A stretch of DNA of 64,000 nt, from contig CADEDA010000004.1 in the NCBI GenBank assembly GCA_902825965.1, forward strand, positions 171,498 through 235,497, in the 5' to 3' direction. Shown here piece by piece: positions 43,768-53,647 of this stretch (position 1 is the first letter of the stretch; every line of letters starts with the position of its first letter). This DNA comes from an uncultured Gemmatimonadota bacterium (GTDB taxonomy: Bacteria; Gemmatimonadota; Gemmatimonadetes; Gemmatimonadales; Gemmatimonadaceae). Below the pieces are notes generated by a model. The model did no database searches. It was given only the letters and a program-made list of their open reading frames with translations, and was not told the DNA's origin. Both the position numbers and the translations under genes were made by a program.

Positions 43768-43865
43768 AGGGGTGAGGGGTGAGGTGTGAGGCGTGGGGAA
43801 GGGAGACGCGGGCCTGTGGAGGAATGCCGTCGTTCCTCCCACCTCCCACCTCACACCTCCCACCT
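43768..43865. repeat. Intergenic heptamer-repeat element 3, inside the suf operon
   Basis: Lies between sufC and sufB. The G-arm (43768-43803) reads GGGGTGA GGGGTGA GGTGTGA GGCGTGG; the C-arm (43836-43865) reads CCACCTC CCACCTC ACACCTC CCACCTG. The arms are largely complementary over about 25 bases, separated by about 33 bases. Sits between two genes of the same operon, so it would be transcribed. Confidence 0.8.
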
Positions 43866-43869
43866 GCCG

Positions 43870-45303
<1,434 letters not shown>

Positions 45304-45629
45304 GCTGCCGACTGGTTCAGGGATCGCCCGCTATAGACTAGCAATCTAGTCGGGAATCATTTGAACGCATAGGATGATGGCCGGGGTTCCGAACGGTGAT
45401 CGGTGGTGTGAGGTGGAGGCGCAGGGCGACGGTGCGGCTCACCCTCCCGGCCCAAACTCGGGCTTCAGCTGGAAGCTCGCATCAAGCAACCGCCCGCAAA
45501 CAAATGATTGCCGACGCGGCATAAGCTTTGTTCTGACTATGCGATAGGTAGATGCTGCAGTCGAAGCCAAGCGGGCGAAACAACCCTCCGACACATCCAC
45601 CCTCGACCATCCATCATCCACCATCCACC
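45304..45629. other. Gap with suf promoter and heptamer-repeat element
   Basis: No convincing gene in these ~326 bases. Holds the suf operon leader, the palindrome at 45336-45351 and the two arms of heptamer-repeat element 4. A possible 64-residue minus-strand frame (45439-45633) looks like a shadow. Confidence 0.5.
45336..45351 (-). promoter_or_regulatory. 16-base inverted repeat upstream of sufB
   Basis: GACTAG-ATTG-CTAGTC in the leader of the suf operon: six-base perfect arms with a four-base loop. It lies 33-48 bases upstream of the sufB ATG, beside a TATAG motif. It resembles, but does not match in spacing, the GACT...AGTC half-sites of IscR-type operators. Best seen as a candidate operator for an Fe-S-responsive regulator encoded elsewhere. 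Confidence 0.5.
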
Positions 45630-45635
45630 TCACCC
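45401..45635. repeat. Intergenic heptamer-repeat element 4
   Basis: G-arm at 45401-45419 (GGTGGTGTGAGGTGGAGG) and C-arm at 45594-45635 with about six seven-base units (CATCCAC, CATCCAT, CATCCAC, CATCCAC), about 175 bases apart. The C-arm runs into the stop of the diguanylate cyclase gene. Confidence 0.65.
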
Positions 45636-46829
45636 CCTGAGCAGCGCCTCTTCCACCGCCCCATACACCTCAACCCGGTTCCGCCCAAGCGCCTTCGCCC
45701 GGTACATCGCCTTGTCGGCGTGCTGCAGGGCCACCGGTACCGTCATGCCGTCGGCCAACGGTGCGATGCCGCTGCTCACCGTGATCACCAGCGAGGCGCC
45801 GTTGCTCACGGCGATCGGGGACTCACCCACCGACTTCCGCACGCGCTCGAGCGCGTAGAGCGCCTGCTGCGGGTTCGTGTCCGGCAGCAGCACCACGAAC
45901 TCCTCGCCGCCGATCCGGCCCACGATCTGCTCCTGGCGCAGCGTGTCCTCGATCCGCTTCGCGACCTCGCGCAGCACGTCGTCACCGATCGCGTGGCCGT
46001 GCGTGTCGTTGATCTCCTTGAAGTGGTCGAGGTCGAGCAGCGCGATCGCGATCGGCTTGCCGCGACGCCGGCTGCCCGCGATCACCGGTTCGATGTCGTC
46101 GAAGAACGAGCGCCGGTTCTTGAGCCCCGTCAGCTCGTCCACCATCGCGAGGTCCGACATGCGCGAGAGCATCAGCTCCAGCTGCACGCCGCTCTCCTTC
46201 GCCTCCTGCAGCAGCCGGTCGCGCTCCACCAGCACGCGGACGTTCTCCACGAACTGCCGCCAGGTGGTGCGGGTGAAGAGCAGCGCGCAGGCGATGAACA
46301 CCGCGATCGACGCCGGCAGCACCGGCGAGCGCAACGAGCTGAACGTGAGCGCCTGCGCCAGCAGCGTCAGCATGAACGGCAGGTAGAAGCCGATCGATGC
46401 CATCGGGCTCGACGAGAAGAACGCCACCGAGCCGGCGCAGAGGCCCGCCATCATCATCACCAGCGCGGCCCGCTCCTCCGGGCCGCCCGCCGGGAACAGC
46501 GCGAACGCCGCCATCGCCCACAGCAGCCCCGCCGTCGTGGAGAAGATCAGCGCCCGCCGCTCGTTCCCCGGACTCACCCGCAGCGGACGCACCTTGTGCC
46601 GCAACCGTCGCCAGCTGAGGATGGCCGGCGTCCATAGCACGATCATCGCCGCCACGAACAGCACGAGCAGCGTGCGGAACACGTGGTCCCAATACACGAT
46701 CGCGATGAACATCGCGAGCAGCGGGTTCGCCGCGAACACCGTGGGCAACTGCTGCACACGGGCCACCGCCTGCGACACGCGGATCTCGCGCAGCAGGGCG
46801 TCGGACGGGTTGGGGATGGGGAACCACAT
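45630..46829 (-). CDS. Diguanylate cyclase (membrane GGDEF protein)
   Basis: 399 residues. Five to six membrane helices (about 35-190) are followed by a short coiled-coil and a GGDEF domain (about 230-395). Active-site motif GGEEF and substrate-binding LDLDHFKEINDTHGHAIGDD are intact. It likely makes cyclic di-GMP in response to a membrane-located input. The allosteric I-site RxxD is not evident upstream of GGEEF (QEQIVGRIGGEEF). The ATG at 46829 was chosen. Divergent from the membrane protein at 46910. Confidence 0.9.
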   Translation of the reverse strand: MWFPIPNPSDALLREIRVSQAVARVQQLPTVFAANPLLAMFIAIVYWDHVFRTLLVLFVAAMIVLWTPAILSWRRLRHKVRPLRVSPGNERRALIFSTTAGLLWAMAAFALFPAGGPEERAALVMMMAGLCAGSVAFFSSSPMASIGFYLPFMLTLLAQALTFSSLRSPVLPASIAVFIACALLFTRTTWRQFVENVRVLVERDRLLQEAKESGVQLELMLSRMSDLAMVDELTGLKNRRSFFDDIEPVIAGSRRRGKPIAIALLDLDHFKEINDTHGHAIGDDVLREVAKRIEDTLRQEQIVGRIGGEEFVVLLPDTNPQQALYALERVRKSVGESPIAVSNGASLVITVSSGIAPLADGMTVPVALQHADKAMYRAKALGRNRVEVYGAVEEALLRG

Positions 46830-46909
46830 CAGTCCACTAGGATATTGCGCGATCGGAGGTTCGGCCAGACTGTGTGTGCTCCAGCGCACACCTTCCCCCC
46901 GGAGGTTCC

Positions 46910-47464
46910 ATGCAGTTCCTGCTCGACTTGTGGCTCCCGATCATCGTCACCGGTGTCGGCGTCTTCCTGATGTCCGCACTCAACTGGACGGTGCTCCCCA
47001 CGCACCAGAAGGAGTTCGCAGCCTTCACCGACGAGGACGGGGTCTCCGATGCGCTGCGGGCCAATGCCCCCGCACCGGGACGCTACGTCTCGCCCAACCT
47101 GCTCGGGGGTGCCGGCAATACGCCCGAGGGAAAGGCGAAGATGGAACGCGGCCCCATCGCCTACGTCACGGTCGCGCCGCCGGGACTGCCCAACATGGGC
47201 GCGATGATGGGGCAGTCGTTCCTCTCGGCCACGGTCATCGCGGCCTTCGTCGCGTATGTCGCGGCCAACACCCTCGCCCCCGACGCCGACTACCTGAGCG
47301 TCTTCCGCATCACGGGCACGGTCACCTTCATGGCCTATGCCCTCGGCTCCACGTCCGAGTCGATCTGGTTCGCACGCCCCTGGAAGAGCTGGCTGCTCAA
47401 TGCCTTTGACTCGCTGCTCTACGCCGGCATCACGGGCGGCATCTTCGGCTGGCTCTGGCGCTGA
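46910..47464 (+). CDS. Four-helix membrane protein, unknown function
   Basis: 184 residues. A GGAGG Shine-Dalgarno sits at 46901-46905 before the ATG. Hydrophobic segments at about 4-24, 103-122, 133-150 and 163-182; a soluble region between the first and second contains PNLLGGAGNTPEGKAKMERGP. I do not recognise the family. It is divergent from the diguanylate cyclase and followed by a strong hairpin (47503-47545). Confidence 0.6.
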   Translation: MQFLLDLWLPIIVTGVGVFLMSALNWTVLPTHQKEFAAFTDEDGVSDALRANAPAPGRYVSPNLLGGAGNTPEGKAKMERGPIAYVTVAPPGLPNMGAMMGQSFLSATVIAAFVAYVAANTLAPDADYLSVFRITGTVTFMAYALGSTSESIWFARPWKSWLLNAFDSLLYAGITGGIFGWLWR

Positions 47465-47502
47465 CCCACGCCCAGCGGCGCAGCCGCAGCAAGGAGAACG
47501 GC

Positions 47503-47577
47503 GAGAGGTGAGAGGAGCGCATCGCGCATGCCCCTCTCACCTCTCACCATCCACCATCCACCTTCCACCTCACATCA
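47503..47577. repeat. Heptamer-repeat element 5 with a perfect 13-base hairpin
   Basis: GAGAGGTGAGAGG at 47503-47515 is exactly complementary to CCTCTCACCTCTC at 47533-47545, with a 17-base loop that contains GCGCATCGCGCATGC. The C-rich side continues as seven-base units (TCTCACC TCTCACC ATCCACC ATCCACC TTCCACC) up to the end of the propeller gene. Lies between convergent genes, so could terminate either. Confidence 0.8.
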
Positions 47578-48583
47578 CCGTCTTCACCTTCCCCACCTCC
47601 GCCCGGCCGATCGTTCCCTGATCGGTCCCGAACCACAGCAGGCCCGTCTTCTTGTCGAAGTACATGTGCCGGATCGTGTTGGTCTCCGGACGCCCCACGG
47701 TCGTCTCGGCGAAGAACTTCCGCGTCTTCGGATCGAAACCCAGCAGCCGCGATCCCTTCCCGGGGAGGTTCTCCGTGATCCACAACCGGTCCTTGTCGTC
47801 CGATGCCATGCCGTAGGGCAGCGACTGGAAGCCACCCGGCATCAGGAACTCCTCCACCTGGCCCGTGCGCGGATCCAGCCGGCCGAGGTAGCCGCGGGTG
47901 TAGTCCGTGTACCAGACCACGTCATCACTCGTGAGTGCGATGCGCCGCCCGCGCGTCTTGGCGTCCGGCAGCTTGTACGTCTTCACCGCCATCGTGTTCG
48001 GGTCGATCGACGCGATCTGGTCGGTGCCGAACAGGTTGAACCAGGGGATGCCCTTGGAGTTGATCACGATCCCGTAGGGGCGCGTCTGCGGGCCCGTGTA
48101 CGCGAGGCGGATCTTCCCCGTCTTGGTGTCCAGGTGCCCCACGGCGCCCGAGTTCTGCGCGGAGAACCAGATGTCGCCCTTCGCGTCGAACACCAGCGTG
48201 TGCGGGTCGCGCACGTTGGCGTCGGGCATCGGGTAACGCGTGATCTCGCCGGTGAGCGGGTTCAGCTTGCCGATCATGCCGTTGCGGTTGCCCGCGTACC
48301 ACACCTGGCCGCTCGGGTCCACGATGAGGTTGTGCGGGTTGGTGCCGGCATCGATGGTGTACTGCTTGAACTCGCCCGACGCGGGGTCGAGGCGCGCGAT
48401 GTAGTTCCCGTTCTGTCCGACGAAGAACACCTTGCCGTCCGGCGCGACGAACGGGTCGCGCGGCCGGCCCTGGGCGCCCCACGGCACCTGCCACTCATTG
48501 GTGGGAACGGCTACGTTCTGCGCGCCCAGCCACAGGGGTGCAGCAAACAGTACGACACTCACGTGGTGACGAAACAACGACAT
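47570..48583 (-). CDS. Exported streptogramin-lyase-like seven-bladed beta-propeller
   Basis: 337 residues. A signal peptide ends LGAQ; the rest has repeated YNG-type blades seen in virginiamycin B lyase (Vgb) relatives: GNYIARLDPASGEFKQYTIDAGTNPHNLIVDPSGQVWY, GMIGKLNPLTGEITRYPMPDANVRDPHTLVFDAKGDIWFS. Vgb enzymes linearise streptogramins, but most members are of unknown function and this one is exported. A good GGAGGA Shine-Dalgarno lies before the ATG at 48583. Divergent from the NTF2-like gene. Confidence 0.8.
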   Translation of the reverse strand: MSLFRHHVSVVLFAAPLWLGAQNVAVPTNEWQVPWGAQGRPRDPFVAPDGKVFFVGQNGNYIARLDPASGEFKQYTIDAGTNPHNLIVDPSGQVWYAGNRNGMIGKLNPLTGEITRYPMPDANVRDPHTLVFDAKGDIWFSAQNSGAVGHLDTKTGKIRLAYTGPQTRPYGIVINSKGIPWFNLFGTDQIASIDPNTMAVKTYKLPDAKTRGRRIALTSDDVVWYTDYTRGYLGRLDPRTGQVEEFLMPGGFQSLPYGMASDDKDRLWITENLPGKGSRLLGFDPKTRKFFAETTVGRPETNTIRHMYFDKKTGLLWFGTDQGTIGRAEVGKVKTVM

Positions 48584-48635
48584 CGGATCCTCCGGTACGG
48601 GTGCACGACAACCGTCAACGACAGGAAAACGCCCC

Positions 48636-49229
48636 ATGACCGCTCAGCGTTGCCTCCGTGCAGGCCTGCTCGGCCTCTCCAGCCTCACCCTCACCATCGC
48701 CGCCCGTCCGGCCGTCGCGCAACAGCCGGCCGCGCAGCCGCCGGCCGCAGCCCAGGCGGCCGAGCTGCGCCCACCGGCGCGTCCGGAGGACGTCGAGAGC
48801 ATCGACGCCATCATGAAGGCGATCTATGACGTCATCTCGGGGCCGGCCGGACAGAAGCGCGACTGGGACCGCTTCCGTTCGCTCATGGCGCCGGGGGCGC
48901 GGCTCATTCCCACGGGACGGCGCGCCGACGGCAGTGGCGGCATGCGCGTGTGGACCGCCGACGAGTACGTGCAGCAGGCGGGCGCTTCACTCGAGCGCGA
49001 CGGCTTCTTCGAGCGCGAGATCGGCCGCAAGCTCGAGCGCTACGGCAACGTCGTGCACCTCATGAGCGCCTACGATTCACGCCGCAAGGCGGACGACGAG
49101 AAGCCGTTCACCCGCGGCGTGAACTCGTTCCAGCTCTGGTTCGACGGCAAGCGCTGGTGGGTGGTGACGATCTTCTGGGAAGCCGAGTCGGCGGCGAACC
49201 CGATCCCGGCCTCCCTGATCGATCGCTGA
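48636..49229 (+). CDS. Exported SnoaL/NTF2-like protein
   Basis: 197 residues. Signal peptide ends AVAQ; a Gln/Pro/Ala-rich linker precedes a domain with the NTF2 pattern (IDAIMKAIYDVISG, DRFRSLMAPGARLIP, WTADEYVQQAGASL, FTRGVNSFQLWFDGKRWWVVTIFWEAE). Small-molecule binding or isomerase-like folds of this kind are common but functions vary. Convergent with the following repeat protein (one base between stops). Function unknown. Confidence 0.65.
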   Translation: MTAQRCLRAGLLGLSSLTLTIAARPAVAQQPAAQPPAAAQAAELRPPARPEDVESIDAIMKAIYDVISGPAGQKRDWDRFRSLMAPGARLIPTGRRADGSGGMRVWTADEYVQQAGASLERDGFFEREIGRKLERYGNVVHLMSAYDSRRKADDEKPFTRGVNSFQLWFDGKRWWVVTIFWEAESAANPIPASLIDR

Positions 49230-49230
49230 C

Positions 49231-50406
49231 TCAGCGGCCCCAGTTGATGATCGGCAGCACCTTCCGTCCCGACGGGTTGTCGCGGACGATGTTGATCACG
49301 CCGATCTGCGCACCGTCGAGCCGGCGGGCGAAGTTCACGATGCCGATCGACAGGCCGCGCTGACTGCCGCGCACGGCGTTCACGCTGGACAGGCTCACGC
49401 CGGTGAACGAGCCGTCCCGCGCCGTGCGCAGCAGCACCGGAGCGATCACGATCGCGCGCAGCTCCTCGCCGCCCACCGCGGGCGCCATGGCGAAACCCTC
49501 GAGGCGCTCCGCGCCCACGCCGAGCCCGCCGATCATCACGCCGTGTGCCGTACCGCCCGCACCGACGCCCACGCCGCCGATCGCGATCCCGCGGATGCCG
49601 CCGCCGGCGCCGACACCGATGCCGCCCACGGCGATGCCGCTGATGCGGCCGCCCGCGCCCACACCCACACCACCGACCGCGAGGCCGCGCAGGTCTCCCC
49701 CGGCCCCGGTGCCCACGCCGCCGATCAGCGCTCCCCGGGCGTCGCCGCCCGTCGCGGCACCGATGCCACCGACGACGATGCCGCGCACATCGCCGCCGAT
49801 GCCGGCCCCGAGACCGCCGACCAGCAGGCCGCGCGCCGAGCCGCCGGCGCCCACCCCGAGTCCGCCCGCCGCGATGCCGCTCACGCGGCCACCGCTGCCG
49901 ACGCCGAGGCCACCGAAGGTGAAGCCGCTCACGTTGCCGCCACTGCCGGCGCCGAGGCCCGCGATGGTGATGCCGTGTACGCTGCCCCCGGCACCGACGC
50001 CGAGCCCCGCGATGTTGATGCCCCGCAGGCTTCCGCCACCACCCACGCCGATGCCCGCGAGCATCACGCCGTGTGTCCCCTCGTGGGCTTCGATGCTGAA
50101 CGCCGCGAGCCCCAGGCCGGTGATGCGCCCGGCGCCGGTCATCGGCAGCCCGAGCGCCATCCCGCTCACCTCACCGGTGGCGTCGTCATGCGGGCGCCAG
50201 AGCGTGACGTTCGCGCCCCGCACACGATCGAGGTCGCGGTCGCGGAAGTTGATGCGCAGGCCGTCCACCCGGGGATGGTTCCCGATGGAGATCACGCGGC
50301 GCGTGTCGTCGTCCTGGGCGGCGAGGGGATCGGTGAGGGGAACGGCGGCGCCGAGCAGCACGAGCGGCAGCACGAGCGGCAGCGCGAGGCGAAAGGTGGT
50401 CCGCAT
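49231..50406 (-). CDS. LA_2272-type surface-repeat protein, twelve 16-residue repeats
   Basis: 391 residues. Signal peptide ends LAAQ. Residues about 110-305 consist of about twelve nearly identical 16-residue units of the pattern xxGGLGVGAGGxxRGI (48-base DNA period), then a C-terminal domain with repeats SSVNAVRGSQRGLSIGIVN and GAQIGVINIVRDNP that fit the LA_2272-type surface repeat. The Gly-rich repeats should form a beta-solenoid. Found in Gemmatimonadota and Leptospira as predicted surface proteins. The DNA repeat may expand or contract by slippage; copy number could vary between strains. Confidence 0.8.
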   Translation of the reverse strand: MRTTFRLALPLVLPLVLLGAAVPLTDPLAAQDDDTRRVISIGNHPRVDGLRINFRDRDLDRVRGANVTLWRPHDDATGEVSGMALGLPMTGAGRITGLGLAAFSIEAHEGTHGVMLAGIGVGGGGSLRGINIAGLGVGAGGSVHGITIAGLGAGSGGNVSGFTFGGLGVGSGGRVSGIAAGGLGVGAGGSARGLLVGGLGAGIGGDVRGIVVGGIGAATGGDARGALIGGVGTGAGGDLRGLAVGGVGVGAGGRISGIAVGGIGVGAGGGIRGIAIGGVGVGAGGTAHGVMIGGLGVGAERLEGFAMAPAVGGEELRAIVIAPVLLRTARDGSFTGVSLSSVNAVRGSQRGLSIGIVNFARRLDGAQIGVINIVRDNPSGRKVLPIINWGR

Positions 50407-50603
50407 GAGATCCGTGAGTGGTCCGAGGGTGATCCGTGGGTGTTCCAAGGGCGTTTCCGATGATGCCAGCTGGGGAATCGCGGTGACGACGGCAATACGC
50501 ACGCCGAACGGGCGGCGGTTTCGTCGCCGCCTTCCCGGGATTCGACCCGGCAGCACTGCCGAAGGTTTTAACGGGTGTCCGGCGCCGACCTTCCGCACCG
50601 ATG

Positions 50604-50674
50604 TGCACTGGCCTGCACTGGCCTGCACCGGCCTGCACCGGCCTGCACCGGCCTGCACCGGCCCGCACCGGCCG
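50604..50674. repeat. 10-base tandem repeat, about seven copies
   Basis: The unit GCCTGCACYG is repeated about seven times from 50604 (with TGCACTGGCC, TGCACCGGCC variants). It lies just past the 3' end of the FAD-subunit gene and before the LA_2272-type gene's promoter region. Period-10 like the array at 23935. Confidence 0.8.
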
Positions 50675-50680
50675 GCCGGG

Positions 50681-51646
50681 CTACGACGCCGTGAGCACCG
50701 ACATCGCGCGGCGGAGCAGGGCCTGCGCGATCCGCACCTTGTAGCGCGTGCCGTCCAGCGGCGTCGCGTCGTAGAGTGCCCGCTCGGCCAGCGCGTCGAT
50801 GCTGTCCGCATCGAGGCCACCCGAGGCCACATCCTCCTCCACCGAGAGTGGTGTGCGCCACGGTCCCGCGGCGACGCCGCCCAGCGCCATCCGCACCACG
50901 CCGTCCGAACGGCGCAGGGCCGCGCAGGACACCAGTGCGAAGTCGAACGCCCCACGCTGGATGGTCTTCTCCCAGTGCCACACGCCACCGAGGCTCTCCG
51001 CCGGGATCCGCACGGCCACGATGAGCTCGTCGTCCGCGAGCGTGACCTCGCGCACGCGGTTGTGGGCCGCGCCCTCGTAGAGCGCCGCGACGGCCAGCAC
51101 CCGTGTGCCGCGTTGGCTCGCGACTTCCACTTGGGCGTCGAGTGCCTCGAGTGCGACCGAGGGATCGGACGGGTGCACCGCGTGACAGGGCCCGGTGTCG
51201 AAGATGGCGTGATACGAATGCTCACCCGCATACGCCGCGCAGTGGTCGCCGCCGTTCTTGAAGCACGCGACGCCGCGGCGCAGGTACCAGCAACGCTGCC
51301 GCTGCGCGAGGTTGCCGCCCAGGGTGCCCATGTTGCGCAGCGCCGGACTGCCCACGGCGGCCGCGGCGGCGGCGAGCAGCGCTGCGTGCTCCCGCACCAG
51401 CGGGTGCTGGGCCACGGTGTCGATCCGCACCCCGGCGCCCAGGCGCAGGGCCCCATCGGCGCCGCGGCCGATGTCGTCGAAGCCCGGCAGCGCCTGCACG
51501 TCCACTACGGCGGACGGCGTCAGCAGTCCCTCGTCGATGGACGGGAGCAGGTCGCTGCCGCCGCCCAGCGGCACGGCCCCCGGCGCCGCGAGGGCGTCCA
51601 ATGCCGCGGCGAGCGAGGGCGGGCGGAGGTAGGTGTAGCGCGTCAT
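50681..51646 (-). CDS. FAD-binding subunit of a molybdenum hydroxylase
   Basis: 321 residues. FAD-binding domain of the xanthine dehydrogenase family (VPLGGGSDLLPSIDEG, VDVQALPGFDDIG, AVGSPALRNMGTLGGNLAQRQRCWYLRRG, and later RVPAESLGG equivalents). The GGGSDL and NMGTLGGN segments bind the flavin. It is the FAD partner of the large and 2Fe-2S subunits encoded at 57.6-60.4 kb, about six kb away; such splitting of the three subunits is unusual, since they are normally in one operon. The ATG at 51646 is chosen. Divergent from the next gene, only ten bases apart. Confidence 0.85.
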   Translation of the reverse strand: MTRYTYLRPPSLAAALDALAAPGAVPLGGGSDLLPSIDEGLLTPSAVVDVQALPGFDDIGRGADGALRLGAGVRIDTVAQHPLVREHAALLAAAAAAVGSPALRNMGTLGGNLAQRQRCWYLRRGVACFKNGGDHCAAYAGEHSYHAIFDTGPCHAVHPSDPSVALEALDAQVEVASQRGTRVLAVAALYEGAAHNRVREVTLADDELIVAVRIPAESLGGVWHWEKTIQRGAFDFALVSCAALRRSDGVVRMALGGVAAGPWRTPLSVEEDVASGGLDADSIDALAERALYDATPLDGTRYKVRIAQALLRRAMSVLTAS

Positions 51647-51655
51647 ATTTCGCCC

Positions 51656-52684
51656 GTGCCGATTCGAGGAATCCTGCCGTTTGCCGTGCGCGCTGCGCTC
51701 CGCACGCCACGTGTCGCGCGTCCCACGCTCCTGGTGCTCGTCGCCGGACTCGTCCTGCGGCCGGCGTTCGCGCCCGAGTCCGGTCGAGTGCACGCGCAGG
51801 CCGCGGCGGTCATCGGACCGGCCACCGCGTCGCCGAGCGACAGCGTGCGCCCCTTCCTCGTGTTCCGCCCGCGCGGCGAAAGTTGGTTCGTCGTCGCGAG
51901 TCGCGGCAAGCGCATGCTGCTCGACATCGGCCGCGTGGACCTCGAGGTGCGCAAGGACAGTGCCCTCGCGCAGGCGTTCCGCGAGGTCGCGGCCGAGATG
52001 TCACCGGTGCCGGTGGGGACGCGATTCGCGCTGCGCGGACCCTGGGGCAGCGAGGAGGTGCGGGCGACCGGCGTCGATACCTGGAACGGCCGCATCGTGC
52101 TGGTGGTGCAGGGCTCGGCCACCTTGGACAGCGCCGCGCAAGGGAGGGCGACCGTGGTGGCCTCGGCCGTGCGACTCGCCGATCCCGAACCCGGCGCCGT
52201 CACGCGCCCGCCGCTCGAGGACGTGAAGGTGGAGCGCTGCCGTCGCGCGCCGCTCTCGGGTGTGTACGCCGACCGCGTGAAGGTGCTGCGCGATTCGCTC
52301 GACCAGGCGCTGCGTGCGCAGGGCATGCCGATCTACGAGCGGCTCGCCAAGCGCGTGACTACCAGTCACTCCGTGGTCACGGGCTGCTTCGGCGCGGCGC
52401 GTGCGCTGCTCGCCGTGAGCCTCCGCGCCGGCAACGCCGAGTGGACGCGGGAGCGGATCGTGCTGGTGGACACCCTCGGGCACGCGCAGCCGCTGGCGGT
52501 GGACGACCTGCGGTTCCGCGTGCATGACCTGCTGCACGCCGCCGACTTCGACGGGGATGGCATTGACGACGTCGCCGCGGTCGGCCGCACCCATCGCGCC
52601 GGCGGCACGACGATGCTCAAGTACGAAGTCGCGAAGAAGCGCCTGACCCGCCTGGCGGCGGGATTCGTCTGGGAGGATATGTAG
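51656..52684 (+). CDS. Exported protein, FG-GAP-like C-terminus
   Basis: 342 residues. Begins with GTG at 51656 (or GTG at 51686) with a signal peptide ending VHAQ. The central part has no recognised domain; near the end, ADFDGDGIDDVAAVG is an FG-GAP/dockerin-like calcium loop. The start lies just ten bases from the divergent FAD-subunit gene, so the promoter overlaps that gene's leader. Function unknown. Confidence 0.55.
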   Translation: MPIRGILPFAVRAALRTPRVARPTLLVLVAGLVLRPAFAPESGRVHAQAAAVIGPATASPSDSVRPFLVFRPRGESWFVVASRGKRMLLDIGRVDLEVRKDSALAQAFREVAAEMSPVPVGTRFALRGPWGSEEVRATGVDTWNGRIVLVVQGSATLDSAAQGRATVVASAVRLADPEPGAVTRPPLEDVKVERCRRAPLSGVYADRVKVLRDSLDQALRAQGMPIYERLAKRVTTSHSVVTGCFGAARALLAVSLRAGNAEWTRERIVLVDTLGHAQPLAVDDLRFRVHDLLHAADFDGDGIDDVAAVGRTHRAGGTTMLKYEVAKKRLTRLAAGFVWEDM

Positions 52685-52696
52685 CGCGCCGGTGCG

Positions 52697-53647
52697 TCAG
52701 CGCGTTGCGCCGGGCGGGGTGGCGGCCGGCTTGGGCGTGGCGAGGGTGAACACGACGAAGTCGCCGAGCTTCCGATGCGGCTTGCCGTCGACCGTGTCGA
52801 GGTCCGTCACCGGCACGAACGACACGACCACGGACTTGGCCTTGGGGGCCCGCTGCTGCGCCCGGGCGACCGTCCCGTAGCGATAGTCCGAGTGGAACGC
52901 GCCGTTGGCGTGGATCACCATGGCCTGCCGCGCCAGGTGCGACTCGGCCACCGCCTCGCCCATCGTCTCGTCCTTCACGCACTGCGCCTCGTAGGTGCGC
53001 CAGACCGTCGCTTCGAGTTGTTCGGGGCTCAGCGACATGCCGTGGCCGCCCATGTCGCCCATGGTCTGCTTGAAGCGCTCCCAGTAGCCGTCGCGCGGGC
53101 AGCTGAGCTGCTTGGCGACGAACGCGCGATCGCCGGCCGGCAGCGAGTCGATGGCAGCCAGCCCGCGACGCGCGACGACCGAGGCGAGCCGCCGCGGCAC
53201 GTTGCCCGCGACCACCGGCCAGCCCTTGCTGCGGGCGAACTCGACCATCGGACGGTAGTCCACCGCGTAGTTGCCCCAGGGCCGGGAGCCGGCGAGGAAC
53301 TCGGCCTCCGTCATGTTGCCGGCGAGGTAGCGGTCGAGGTTCGGCTGGACGTCGCGCTCGAACATCTCGAGGGCGAGGACGATGGGCCCGCTGCGGCGGC
53401 GCGCGACACCCTCGAGGACGGCCGCCTGCAGCTGATGGGTGCGCGGGTCGTCGTGCTGCTCGCCGAGGAACACGAGGTCGGCGTTGGCGAGCTGCGCGAC
53501 CATGGCTTCGAAGTCGGTGATCCGCTTCTTCTTGGTGTCGTAGACGCGGTGGGCCGGGTACGCGCTCACCGGGGCGGCTGGCGCGGGCTGGGCCAGCGCG
53601 ATGTCAGTGGATGCGAGAAGTGCAACAGCAAACAAGACTTGGCGCAT
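52697..53647 (-). CDS. ChaN-family exported iron/heme-related protein
   Basis: 316 residues. Signal peptide ends ALAQ. The domain begins LVFLGEQHDDPRTHQLQ, the ChaN/DUF399 heme-binding motif, followed by IVLALEMFERDVQPNLDRYL and NVPRRLASVVARRG. ChaN in Campylobacter is a lipoprotein that binds heme pairs and helps heme uptake; here no lipobox, so it is likely periplasmic. It is convergent with the FG-GAP-like gene and divergent from the HTH gene. Confidence 0.85.
   Translation of the reverse strand: MRQVLFAVALLASTDIALAQPAPAAPVSAYPAHRVYDTKKKRITDFEAMVAQLANADLVFLGEQHDDPRTHQLQAAVLEGVARRRSGPIVLALEMFERDVQPNLDRYLAGNMTEAEFLAGSRPWGNYAVDYRPMVEFARSKGWPVVAGNVPRRLASVVARRGLAAIDSLPAGDRAFVAKQLSCPRDGYWERFKQTMGDMGGHGMSLSPEQLEATVWRTYEAQCVKDETMGEAVAESHLARQAMVIHANGAFHSDYRYGTVARAQQRAPKAKSVVVSFVPVTDLDTVDGKPHRKLGDFVVFTLATPKPAATPPGATR

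Noticed and set aside
50604-50674. CRISPR or att site
   Set aside because: A simple 10-base tandem repeat with no spacers or integrase.
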